Below are positions 33,984-45,700 of a stretch of 64,000 bases of DNA, piece by piece (the stretch's first letter is position 1; each line of letters starts with the position of its first letter). The position numbers and the translations under genes are program-made. The notes under the pieces were generated by a model that worked only from the letters and a program-made list of their open reading frames with translations, was not told the DNA's origin and made no database searches. The stretch is from Hygrocybe punicea (lineage: Eukaryota; Basidiomycota; Agaricomycetes; Agaricales; Hygrophoraceae). The DNA lies in contig OY744473.1 in the NCBI GenBank assembly GCA_963556145.1, forward strand, positions 4,712,001-4,776,000, in the 5' to 3' direction.

Positions 33984-36900
33984 TCAGAAACGAAAGCCAG
34001 CCAACAGTAGTCGAATCTCGTCAATACATGCTTGCAGGCGAATAAGTACCTCTCTTGAGTTGTTCAGTAATGGCTTGATATTTTCCGGCGTCAACGCAAA
34101 TTTTATGTCAGGAAGGAGTTGAGCGCTGGGATCGGCCGATGATGCTAACGACTGTGGGGGAGCGGATCGAATAGAATTAGTTTTGGCACTTCTGCGCGCC
34201 GTTCGAGATGTTGGTCTGAAAGAATCGACATGAATTCCGGCCACGTTCTTGTCTACTATGGCACCACTATCGGCATATAGGTTTTCTTCTACATTCGATA
34301 AAGGTGTTGATCGTGTGGGGGGGATTGATAGAGTGATGGACTCTGTATCAACCGAAGATTGTGATTGCAATGCGCCGGGCATCCTTAGCGCAACGGAATG
34401 CCCAGAATGGTCATTAAGATGTGACGCGCGGCCACGGACCGTCCCAGACCCAACAGCCCCAGCTTGCAAAAGTTTCGTGGTACCAGCAGCGTCCAATTCC
34501 GAAGTAGAATCTATCCGATCCCAATCCCCTTCGTCAGTGATGCTACAGCTATCTCGACCCGAAGACTTGCTCGCAATCGATTGAATATTTTCGACCGATT
34601 GATTAGTCGTACATGTATTGGACGACTTGTTCTTCTGCCCCAGACGGAAAATTGAAGCAAGTGACGGTCGGCGAGGTGAAGAATTCTGCTTAAGTGATGA
34701 AGTCGGATGAATCGATTCAGGGCCCGTACTCGTCTTTGCCCGTCGTCGGTGAGTTAGTAAACCAGAGTGATTATTTCGATGTTGACAATGGCGCGATGAT
34801 TCCGTGTTGGGGTCGAGTGAGGGTGGGAGAGGCGTCGGTTGGGGGTGACTTCGCTTTAAGGATCTAAGCATATCCCGCAAACCACTCAAGCCAAGCCTGC
34901 TTGTCCGTCTCTTTTTTGTCGAAAGAGCTCCTTGACTGTCCTCCGAAGGAAGCGTGACGGTGCTGCTCATCGCATCTCCCCACCGCCAATCACGGTTGAG
35001 AGTAGATTCCGCCGTTACTGGGAAATCTCCCACGAATGATGAGTTAGTGTTGTTAAGAATCTCTTTGAGAAGAACGAGCTGGCGCCGGCTGAGTTCATGG
35101 CGCTCAGTGACGCTTTGCGTGAGATTTGCAGTATTGGTGGGTGGCGGACTAGCTGCCAACGCATTAGGTTTTGACTCGTCCCCAGCAAGCGTAATAGCTC
35201 GCTCTCGGCTCTTCTTATAGTCAGAGGGTCCAGGATCAGAGCGTAACGCTGGCGCCGACACACTAACCGGCGGAGATGGTGCTTGAGCTGTGGTACCTCC
35301 ACCGAGCTCGATAAGAAGCTCCGCGCATTCCCATGCTACCAAATATTTCGAGTTAATCGTATCGAAACCGGACACCAGATCTCTGTAGGATGGGGGTGAC
35401 ATGTTCGGACGGAGCGGAGATCCAGGTAAGGGCAGGGGATGAACAAGCGTATGGGGGGATGCATGCGATAAGTCAACGAGAGCCTTCACCTCAGCGGTGA
35501 GCGAAGCATACGCCGTTTCAAATCTCTTCAGCTCTGAAAGATGAACATTAGAAAGGCGGATGACGACGTTGAAGTCAAGCTTACGTTCAATGTTGGCCGC
35601 AAACTCCCGTACCATGCTCAAGTCCTTCCTCAGAGCAACTTGTGCCTGACTAATTCTTGTCGGTATCTTCAAATCACCCAGGGAGTTTCGACGGGGTACA
35701 GAGGTGCAACCGGCGACGTTGGAAGGTGGTGTAGATCGTCCCAGCGAGGCAGACTGGGGTAAAGGCGATGCTTTCACAGGCGAGTTCAAGTTTCCAACAG
35801 TGACACCTCCGGATCCGGACACAGTAGTGGAGGTGTGCAACTCAGGAGATAAACGAGATTGGGATGTGGGTAGACCATTGGAAGTTAAACCTACTTGGGG
35901 GAGAGATGGTGGCTCAGCCACCGGCAGCGATATGTCAGGTTGGGTCACGACAGCCGGCGAGACAGGGCGTACAGCTGCCAGGGAAGCTGGAGCCAAAAAG
36001 ACAGGCAGAGCTCGAGGAGGTTCAGCAGCACCAAAACTTTTTGTGCGCTCAGCTTTCTTCTCTCCTCCAACAAGGCTAATCCTCCTGATCCCGCGCATGA
36101 AAGTTCGACTTTCCTCACGTTGTCCTCCCTTCCCCAAGTCCTCAACACTAGCTGACACTGGACTACTAGTACTAGACGTTGAGCGAGTGATCGGCGTGGG
36201 GCTTGTGGATAGTTCATGAGAATATGAAACATGTGCGGGATTGACATGTGGCTGCATTGAGGCGGGACGTCGTGGTTTCGACGGTAAAGCCGATTGACCA
36301 TTGGCATCATCTACAGAAGGCTGCTCCACCCTGCGAAGATTAACAAACCCGAACGACTTGCGCTTGTGGAGCACAGTAGGAGATTCCTGCGTCATTTCAG
36401 TTGAATGATCAGAATTGGGACTCATGTTCTTTGCATTTAGCTCTGCCCTTAATAGAAGCGGCCCAGGTTCAGGCCCGCCCCCAGCAGCTCGAAAAAACCA
36501 GATTCCACTCTTGGTCAATGGCGAAGTGTGCGAAAGATCACTGGGTGGTTGTGGAGTAGTCTCACTGCCACTGCCCGCGCCTTGTGGCACTTCTGAAGGA
36601 GCTGTACTGGCACGTTTCCTCCGTACGCCCCATTTCTTGACAGAGCCAATTCGGGTCATCAAGGGGACTTTGCTGGAATTTGGGGTGACAAGGTGCTCGG
36701 ATGGGAGAGGAGGGCTAGCTGCCCTCTCTGGAGTGGATGGCTGAGGCGGCGAGGAAGGCGGCGGTGGAAGCTCTTCTCGATCTTGGAGTTCAAAAACATT
36801 GTTTTCGAAATGAGGTGGCCGAGACTTCTTGCGGAGTCGACGACGCTCTCTGTGAATGGGGGGACTGGGTGGAAGCAATGCGAGCGTGGAAGAGGCGCCT

Positions 36901-37809
36901 GACAGCCTCCGTCTGAGTGCCAGGTTTGTCGTAGAAGAGGACGTGTGGGTTGTTGAATTTCGACCCGATGTCGAGGTAACCGGAATTGAGAAGAACGATT
37001 CCGTCGGCGAGCGAGAGATCTGCTCGACATTTGGGTCACCGGCAAAGAGCGATGTCGGCAAGGCGGGAACGGGTGGGGGCGGACTGTGGTTAAACATTGC
37101 ACGTGGACGTGATCGTGCTGTCACTGTTTTATCATCGTTGACATCGGTGAACCCTAATTCCTCATCGTCGTCTGATGAGTCGGTGTACGCGCCGTTACGC
37201 GCCCGCTTGACGTCGTTTTGGTTCCGATGGTTGTCCTTGACCGAAAGATCGTCCCAATTCTCGGATTCCGACTGATATCGACGGCGGATACGCGATGATG
37301 CTTCGCGTCTTGGAGAGCCGCGATAAGTCTCGAGAGGATGTGTGATAAATTTACGATTGGGAGAATCAGTTTTGTCTTCAAAGTCGTCGTCCCAGTTCTC
37401 AGGATTTGGCCGTTTCGTCGGAGTGGACGGGACAGACTCGGACCAATCTGCGAGCCGGGGTCGAGTAGGAGAGCCAGAGGTTAAGGCTGGATAATAATTT
37501 TTCTTGTCTTCGAAAACGGTGCTCCCTGACAACCGCGGAGGTTTTTGTATTTCGTTAGTGAAATCGCAGTCTTGGCTAAAGTGCGAACTAGCTGTGGAAA
37601 TGCGACGCGGGTCGGGAGTGTCATTGTGGGAGTTAATTAACACTTGCTTGCTGGTCGGCTTGCGCTCGCTGGTGTGGTATTGTTGGAATTCGAAATCCTC
37701 ATCCCAGTTCTCTGGAGGAACTGTGACTCGGACAAAAAACGGTAAGTAAAGGTGTGGCACTGTACGCAAAGAGTTCACCTGCAGGATGGGCCCCTTTGCG
37801 AGAATTCAT
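33984..37809 (-). CDS. Large disordered protein with ENWD(D/E)DF motifs, possible Byr4/Bfa1
   Basis: Exon 1 (37779-37809) encodes MNSRKGAHPA; a 51-nt intron (37727-37778) precedes a single long exon to 33984, giving about 1257 residues. The N-terminus has repeated acidic-aromatic motifs (PENWDEDFEF, PENWDDDFED, SENWDDLS). The middle has basic and Pro-rich stretches (RRRLRKKSRPP, MTRIGSVKKWGVRRKRAS). A helical region follows (KIPTRISQAQVALRKDL through AWECAELLIELGG), then Ser-rich sequence and a conserved-looking C-terminus (NIKPLLNNSREVLIRLQACI). Clustered WDDDF motifs and the region around VKKWG recall the Byr4/Bfa1 scaffold of the septation/mitotic exit GAP. This is an inference from motif style, not a demonstrated homology. 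Confidence 0.6.
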
Positions 37810-37859
37810 AGTGTTTCATACGATCTCGTGAAGTCCTGTTTTCGGCAAAGATACTGGCA

Positions 37860-37900
37860 GTCGGTCGTGGTCGTGGTTGTGGTCGTGGTCGTGGTTGCCG
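37860..37900 (+). repeat. GTCGTG/GGTTGT microsatellite
   Basis: A short GGTCGTGGT/TGGTTGTGG repeat in the divergent gap between the ENWDDDF gene and the PLC-like gene. Confidence 0.75.
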
Positions 37901-37970
37901 ACTACCCAAATTGGTAAATTACACGGTCTCGGACTCTCAGGGATGGTCTTGATCGAAACGGTTTGGCGTG

Positions 37971-39825
37971 ATGCGTCTGGCCGTCACTGTTGTCCTCGCT
38001 CTGCTTTCTGCTTTTCCAAATGCTAATTGTCTACCGTTGAAGAGGTCTCGTCTTTCGTTCTTCTCTACCGAGCTAACATTTATTTGTTACACCAACAGGG
38101 CAACAGTTTGTAACGGACATGCAGAACTCTGCAACCGCAGTTACGGAAACATCACGTTTGTTGGCGCCCACAACTCGTATGCCTACAGCGAAGATCCTTT
38201 TGCTCGTGCATCCCCGTTCAGCTCTTGAAGCTATCACTACTGCTGACAACCAATTCGCTGATCATATAGTCGCACGAGACCAGGAGGTGGACGTACAGTC
38301 TCAACTCGACCTCGGCGTGCGCTTGCTGCAGGCTCAGGCTCACTTGTTTGTTCTCTTCCACCAATTCTCTCGCAGTTTATGCATTTCTCACGCAGGAACA
38401 ACGGAGAACTCCATTTCTGCCACACCAGTGCGCTCACGTTTGTCCCAGGATTTTGTTGAGCTTACCTCCAATGGGCTTCATTTGATAGCTTGCGTAAGTT
38501 TTGAACCGTTATCGCTTTCTCTCCCTTCATATGTTCTCCCTATAAGCTCATTTAATTTAACTGTTCTGTCTGTGGCTCTTGCTAAACACACTCTTTCAGT
38601 CCCTCTTTGATGGCGGCCCCGTCGTGGACTATCTTGGCGTCGTAAAAACTTACCTTGACGCGAACCCGAACGAGGTTATCACGTTACTTTTCACGAACCC
38701 AGAGGGACTCAACCTTCCCAATGTATGGGCACCTGTGTTTGTCGCTAGTGGTGAGGTATTTTTATTTTTCGTCATAATAGAACGAGTGACGCATCGATGG
38801 CTACTTCGAATCATCTGTGCACACTACGCAAGCACGCACGCACGAGGAGCTATTTCGATCACTTCCTCTTTCTATAACAAGAAAATAAACGGACTAACCG
38901 ACAGCTCCATGTCTAGGTATCTCCCACTACTTTTACATCCCACCCTCTCTCCCAATCGCACAATCGGACTGGCCAACACTTGGTCAGCTGATCGATTCTG
39001 GGAAGCGCGTGTTGATGTTCATGGACTATGGTGCCGAGGGATATGATGGCGGCGTGGTAGATTACATCCTGCCCGAGTTCGAGATGGTGCGTATCATCAC
39101 ACAGTGCCCAGCAGATATCATGTGCTGTTATTCCAAATCTCATGCAACGCGTTTCGAAGATCTGGGAAACACCCTTCACCCAGACAAATTCCAGCTTCCC
39201 GTGCTCCGTAGACCGTACCAAAGGCCCACTCCCCACTACGTCACACATGTACATGATCAACCACTCCCTTAATGTAAATATCATCCCGATCGGTGGTGGG
39301 GTCATCGTGAGCGACCCTTATGATGCGGAGACCACCAATGGGATTCCCTCGTGAGTTCTGTTCGACATGTGTAATGTTGATCATGTGCTTCTATGCTCGA
39401 ATCCAGGATCTTGGCACACGTCAATGGCTGTACACCATTGGGCGGTGGCCGTGCGCCAAATTTTTTGCTGCTTGATTTCGTGAACATTGGTGAGGGAGTC
39501 GAGGCGGCTGACTTGTTGAATGGTTTCACGTGAGTATTGCTCTCTATTTCACCCTTCCGACTTGTGGTTGTAAATCTGGGCTGTGAGGCCTTTGATTACG
39601 TATTTTACCCTATTTATCAGTTTGGGTTTCGTTCATTCTTTTTGATTCACATTCTTTTTGTTAATCGATCATGGACCCAGTATGAAACCGAGTGCAACTC
39701 CAAGTGCGACTTCAAGCACGAGTCATCCGTCAGCTACCAGCGCCGGTGAGCGCCTTGGCGCCGGATGGGTGTGGCTTATCATGGGGGTTGGTGTAAGTGT
39801 CGGTGTCGGTATGGGCGCAGATTGA
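37971..39825 (+). CDS. Secreted PLC-like phosphodiesterase, probably GPI-anchored
   Basis: Starts MRLAVTVVLALLSAFPNANC, a signal peptide. After intron 1 the sequence reads ATVCNGHAELCNRSYGNITF then VGAHNSYAY, the first catalytic-histidine region of PI-PLC X-type domains. Further joins give LGVRLLQAQAH, the second histidine segment (ELHFCHTS), YLDANPNEVITLLFTNPEG, VLMFMDYGAEGYDGGVVDYI and LLLDFVNIGEGVEAADLLNG. The end is Ser/Thr/Pro-rich (MKPSATPSATSSTSHPSA) with a hydrophobic tail (GWVWLIMGVGVSVGVGMG), as expected for a GPI signal. About seven introns are predicted. The calcium ligands of true PLC enzymes could not be checked, so the substrate is open. Confidence 0.8.
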
Positions 39826-40786
39826 TGTAATCTTGGTTTACCTGGAAGGAATGGTTTGATAAAGCCGCATTCTACATTTTGATTGGATATCAAGTTTGTC
39901 TTGGTTGGGTATCTAGGGAATATATTATTATATGTCAGATAACGACCACATGTGAATGTTCTTCCATGATATAAACCCGAACGTTGAAGGTTAAGTAAGC
40001 TTATTATAAGAACCTTCATACCGAACCGCGCGCTGCAGAGGAATGTAAAATGATCCTTCAAGATATTGAGGTTCCACGGTAGGAAGCCAGAAGAAAACAT
40101 TTGGGAATACAGAAGAGCCTCTCTAAGGACCACGAATTTGACTCTGGAAAGAATTCCCCACAACTTTCCTGGCCGTGATCTGGCCCTGGGAGTAGCGTGT
40201 AGTAAGAATGTTGCTTCGCCGTCTGGAGTGGAGGTTCACGTCTTCTTGCCTGCAAAGTTATCTTGGCGAACCCGAACCGCTATGAGCAAACAATGCGAGC
40301 GTTAAATTTTCCATCATTATTGATGTCTGGAAATTCAGAGCTAAGGAAGGATCGCACACATTGAATTTCGTGTTATTATAATAATAAAGTGACCAAGCAG
40401 TCAGCGGATGAAATTGTCAGCGAAAAACCCGCACCTATAATGCAAGCCTACACAATAGGAGCAAGAAAGTTTCTGCCCTGGATCCGAGGTATTTTACAGA
40501 TAGGTCGTGGGCCTGAGGCTTGAAGCTTGAAGCTTGAAGATCCGAGAATCGAAATGGCAGAAAGACTCTTTCACATCTCATCTCCGCGAATCGGCGTTGG
40601 GGTGGCATTGGTGGCGTCGCCCGCAGTCCCAGTCATGGCCCAAAGGCTAAAATCAATGGCGTGTGTGGGAGTGGGAGACCGCGATAATCCCTCACGGTTG
40701 GCACACGTATAAGAATGCGCGGTGTAGCGGCTCCCTCTCCAACAAATCAAGTCACCCATTCACTGCTCACCACAGCAATCCTCACA
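39826..40786. other. Intergenic region with no supported gene
   Basis: Contains a triple GCTTGAA repeat at about 40520-40540 (AAGCTTG three times) and an ATTATAATAATAA run at 40374. Short frames here have no features. A TATA-like stretch is not obvious upstream of 40787. Confidence 0.4.
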
Positions 40787-41087
40787 ATGAAACGCGGAAA
40801 TTCCGATGCTACCAGTGAATAATGCGTCCCCATCGTTTCTCACACGAGTCGTGTTTGACAGAGTGCCGATGTACAGCTGCCCCTGCCACAACCAAGGCAA
40901 CGCCGAGTGTTGCAGTGCCGCGCGCACCACCCACCACGCAGGTGAGTGTTATCATCTCACTGTACCAAGATCAGTGCTGAAAAGCATTGAACAGACCAAG
41001 GGTGGAGCGAAACCCGCCGTAGGAGTGGCCCCCGATACACCTGACAGTAAAGTGAAGAAGTCGAAGGCTCCCAAGAAGGCGAAATAG
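40787..41087 (+). CDS. Small Lys/Ala/Pro-rich hypothetical protein
   Basis: Three tiny exons are inferred. MKRGNSDAT ends at a GTGAAT donor (about 40815). A second exon begins KCRCTAAPATTKATPS after TTTGACAG and ends PPTTQ at GTGAGT (40942). A third begins TKGGAKPAVGVAPD and ends KVKKSKAPKKAK with TAG at 41085. The product is about 66 residues, very basic at the end, like a nucleic-acid-binding or nuclear tail. No known family was recognised. It could be spurious. Confidence 0.4.
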
Positions 41088-41260
41088 CGAGAACATGATT
41101 ATTGTCAGAAGTACCTCTTGAGGGACGCTGCAGATAGACTTTGTGAATAATAATGTGACTGCCAGTGGAATCGATGTGACGGATTTGTGACAGCACGCGT
41201 CTGGTTCAAGCTCCGTCTTAACGCGCTACGAGCCTTTGTCCTCTTCCTGCTTGGAACGCC

Positions 41261-42609
41261 ATGCTCGAAGCCAGACTCGCCGAAGCCGCGACCTTCAAGC
41301 GTCTCCTTGACGGTAAAAATCGCCCCTGCCTCTGGTTTTCGTCACACTGACATCCTTTCAGCTATCAAAGAATTAGTCACAGACGCCAATTTTAACTGCA
41401 ATGAAGAAGGCATTGTCCGCCCTTTTGCCTATATCTTTCTGCGTCTATGGCCACACTGATAACGTCTCTCAGAATTTGCAAGCAATGGACAATTCGCACG
41501 TCGCTCTCGTTGCCCTTAAGCTCGAAGCACCAGGCTTCAAGAAATATCGTTGTGATCGGCCTATGCCTCTTGGAGTGAACCTCAACACCCTCACCAAAGT
41601 CCTAAAATGTGCCAAAGATGACGACCTTTGCACTCTGAAAGCTACAGACGACGCGGATGTATTGAATCTCACATTCGAAGCAAAACGTATCTCGCGATTT
41701 TTTTTCTTTGCCCTCATCTGCTTATTCTCTTCTGATAGACTCTGATAGAATCGCAGAGTACGACATGAAGCTTATGGATATTGACTCGGATACGCTGGGG
41801 ATCCCCGATACGGACTATGACGCCAGCGTCACAATGCCATCTTCTGAATTTTCCCGGATTGTTCGCGACCTATCATTGCTCGGCGAGTCTGTCCGCATCG
41901 AGGTGTCGAAGGAGGGCATACGCTTTGCAAGTGATGGTGAGGCTGCTAACGGGAACGTGTTACTAAAGCAGACCGAGGCCGCCCGGGAGAAGTACGCCGA
42001 TTACGGAAAGGATGATGACGAAGATGAAGAAGGAGACGACGAAGATGGGAAATCCAAGAAGGGCAAAGTGAAGAATGAAAAGGTGAAGAAAGAGAACAGT
42101 AATGCTGATGTTGAAATGGAAGACGAGGAAGATGAGGCCGGTGAATTCAAGCCCAAGTCAGACGATGAGGGCGAAGACGAGAATCCCGATAACGGAGAAG
42201 AAAACTCCAGCAAGAAGAAACGCAAGAAAGCCCCCGCCAAGGTCAAATTTTTGTTCCATCGGCTTTCAACGACTTACCAGTATTTCAGAAGGTCAAACCA
42301 GCCAAAAAGGCGAGGAAGACAAAAGACAGTGACGACGAGGAGATATCACACGGCGGTGTAAACATCGTGATGAACATGCCTGTCACGCTGACCTTCAGCC
42401 TAAAATACCTCGTCAACTTTTCCAAATGCTCCACATTATCTGATACCGTGCAATTGATGATGAGCAACGACGTTCCTCTGTTGGTGTGTTGCCGTTCTTC
42501 TCCAGCAGCAATCTTATTGGCCACTCACTATCCGGCATTACAGGTCTCATACCGTTTCCACACGGGATTCATCAGATACTACTTGGCGCCGAAGATTGGC
42601 GATGATTAG
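41261..42609 (+). CDS. PCNA: PCNA with a large charged insertion
   Basis: DNA polymerase sliding clamp. Six exons (41261-41312, 41362-41414, 41473-41686, 41739-42241, 42289-42483, 42544-42609) join in frame to 360 residues, against about 258-261 in the usual protein. Recognisable parts: MLEARLAEAATFKRLLDAIK, the central-channel segment GFKKYRCDRPMPLGVNL, the interdomain loop MDIDSDTLGIPDTDYDASVT, EVSKEGIRFASDGEAANGNV and the C-terminal FIRYYLAPKIGDD. Between GNVLLKQ (about residue 184) and VNIVMNMPVTLTF (about 298) sits a stretch of about 113 residues of alternating acidic and Lys-rich runs (KDDDEDEEGDDEDGKSKKGK, SSKKKRKKAPAK). The canonical protein has about ten residues here. An intron falls inside the insertion. 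Confidence 0.93.
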
Positions 42610-42777
42610 CCCATCATATTGTCGTGCTAACTTGTGTACAATGCACCTCTTTTACGTATATATCAATGCTTTGGTTGAACAGCAAGCCCTGGCGCTGGCC
42701 TCCGTGGTGATGATAATAAAGTCCTAAGTCCTAATGCGTCGCAGGCGCCTTTTGCAGAATTGCTCCGCGCATTTCAA

Positions 42778-45700
42778 ATGTCACGGTTGACCGAGCTTGT
42801 GAGGGTCGGTCGTTAGGGTGCTCACTGCCTACTAATGTTTCGAGTGATAGCTCGAGGGCAATGATTCCGACGGGGACTTGTGGAAGGATATCGATGGCGA
42901 TGATCCTGTTGACTGGGACTCGGACGCTGTCGCGGCCGCTGTAGGTTTGTTCGACGGGTCTCACTGCATCGTTCATGACAAGTCCAACGCTGACTCCTCT
43001 GCAGATTCTGTGTCACTTTGCAGCTCCCCGATTGCTGCCAGATCGGTCGGATCGTCTTTAGCGGTCACCAGTCTTGAGGGCTTATCGTTTCGGCGCGTAA
43101 ACTGCCCCACCCCAAGCGACACCGACACAATATCCTTACCCTCAGCTCCTTCTACGCGCCCTCCTTCCTTCGTCATGAATCCGCGTATCGGCTCAATATC
43201 AACTAACGCCACATCCGCATCGTCCGTCGTGTCCAGTCCAAGCAAGGCGCCCAATTTCGACCCCAAACTAACATCAGCAGCAACGCCGATATTCGATCTC
43301 CCGCAGTCGTCAGGCCCATCAAGGTCCAATTTCTGTTGGATGGATTCAGACAGGAAAGCGCTGCCCATCGTTTGCTTATCCCTTTCCGCTCCCTCTGCCT
43401 CCCCCGTCGCCCTTCCGGCTCTATTCGTGAACACGGTGCTCATTGCACACCATAAACACACCCAGTCATTGTTCGACTCTCGCCATATATCCCAGGGTGT
43501 CCAGTGGGAGATCGCGCGCGGAGTCTCGCATAACCTATGGACGTGGGACGACATCACTCCCTCCAAACTTGACCGGTTGCAAGGGTCTGCCATCGATGTT
43601 GCTCAGAAAGTCAAGGCGGTCATACAGTCATCTGGAGCAGCTGATGCGAATGCTGCTCCTGACCTATCAATTTGGTCCGTCAATTGCTTGTTGCTGCTTC
43701 TTCGGATCGTGGATTGACTAGATCATATAGGCAAGAAATTGACCGCGAGCAAGCGGCCTTGCTTGAGAACCAAGGCCGTGGATTGGGCCTCAAGGGCGAC
43801 TATGGTGGTGTTGAGAACTGGTACGGAGGTCGGATTCAGCAAATTGCACAGCTGCACAAATCGTCCGCTGGCTATAGCATTCGGCTTGAACGGCTTGAAC
43901 AACAGAATCGTTCTAACGAATTTGCTCGGTATCTCGGGTCTCTCCGCATCCTTCATCTTCGAATCCCCAAACAACTCGTGAAAAAGGAGAGCGCTGCCTT
44001 GCGAGAGTATCTGAAAGCCAAGTTCATCATCTGTGGGCGTGTCTTCGTTCCATTCCACGCAAAGGAGAACACTGTGTATATGTTAGAGATTGATGAGAAT
44101 TTCGAGCGCAGGCCCGATCATTTGGGTGGTGATCATCTGAGGATGTCGTTGCAGCACTTTGTGCAGTGGTATAATCCGATGCATTTGAATGCAAACCAGG
44201 TTCGCCACATACCTATTTGAGGTCACTCGAACTGACTTGAGCCACAGCCAATGTCGAAATGGGCGACTCGCTTCGCGCTGGGACTGTCGAACTCTGTTCC
44301 TGCATTGGAATTTGAAGCGCCAAACATCATGTTCATCGAGGATATAGGCAGGGCATATCGCTCCCATACCAGAAATCTTGTCTGACGATCGGTGTCCTGT
44401 AGTTGCAGGTGGTCATTCAGCGAAATCCCCTACAGAAGCTATTATGACCGATGGCTGTGGTTTCATGAATGGGAGCGCTCTCTCATCCATACGCCATACA
44501 TTCGGGCTTCCATGTAGACCAGCTGCAGTCCAAGGTAGGATTGCGGGCTCCAAAGGGCTTTGGATACTACATCCAACAGATCGTTCGCCGACGGAACCCC
44601 CTCGAATCTGGATCCGTAACTCCCAGAAAAAGATCAACTTACCGAATTTGAATGATCGCGTCCATAGGATCTTTAACTATCTGGCTCCTGCACGGATCAC
44701 CACTCCGTATCGGATGTCCACGCAATCTATTTCGAATTTCTCACATAATGGGGTGCCCGATAAAGTCCTGACGGAACTTATGTGTCGAGGACTCTCCGAG
44801 GAGTTAGCACCGCTTATGGATTGGGATAAACCGCAAGCCATGCAGTATCTTTGGAAGACCCTTTACCGCTCGGGAGTTGGCGGATCCAGACTCCAGAGGC
44901 AAGCACGTGGCCTCAGTCGTGCTTTCGGTCTCGCAGGTCGTGAATTCCAGGAAGACGTTCCAGCGGATGTGGAACCTGACTTGCAAGATACGCTGGATTC
45001 GTGGACTGGTCGGAACCAGTACAGCGGTGCGCCGCTCTCCTTGTTTGAAAATGCTTTAGAGATGGTGCAAGCCGGATTCCACCCCAAGAAGTGTCTGTTC
45101 CTCTGGGACAAACTTCGATATGTTGTGACTAGCGTTATTCATTCTTTCGTGAAGGAGTTTAAGATATCGGTGTCCCAATCAGTGGAGGTGTTCATTGTGC
45201 CTGGTAGATGTTTCCCCCTCCTGTGCCTGCGCTTTCATTCACGTCACCAAACCAGATCCTTTTGGGGTCCTAGAGGAAGGCGAAGTCTACTTCCGGTCCT
45301 CGGGGCCTCTTATTGATGCAGAAACAGGCGTTTCCTTTGATACTCTCAGAGGCCCGCTTCTGGTAAGCGTCGTTTATGCTGCGGAACTTCCTCTTGTCAC
45401 TCTTTTCACCATGCCAGGTTGGAAGGAATCCAATGCGTCTTCCTGCCGATATTCAGTTAGTAAGCGGCGAGAAAAGATGACTTGGAATTGATGTTGCTGA
45501 ATTTTCTGCAGTTCACGGGTGTTGACCGATCTGAACTCCGGGAGTTTTATGATGTGCTTGTTGTCTCTGTCAAAGGTTGCCAATCACCGGCAAGTTTTCT
45601 CAGCGGGGGCGGTATGCAGCCGTTTCTGTCGGTGTCTGAGACTCAACTGACAGGCGTTTGTGCCAGATTATGATGGAGGTTCGTCTGGGGAATTTCAAAT

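Noticed and set aside
34249..34655. Plus-strand frames opposite the large ENWDDDF gene (several from 34249 to 37749)
   Set aside because: They are shadows of the 3.7-kb minus-strand exon and show no independent features.
42001..42246. Minus-strand Ser-rich frame opposite the PCNA insertion
   Set aside because: GAT/GAA-rich codons read as Ser/Phe on the other strand; no gene features.
45660..45700. Mutated RdRp active site (DYDGG)
   Set aside because: The Gly arises only by reading into the next intron; splicing at GTTCGT joins G to AT and restores DYDGD.
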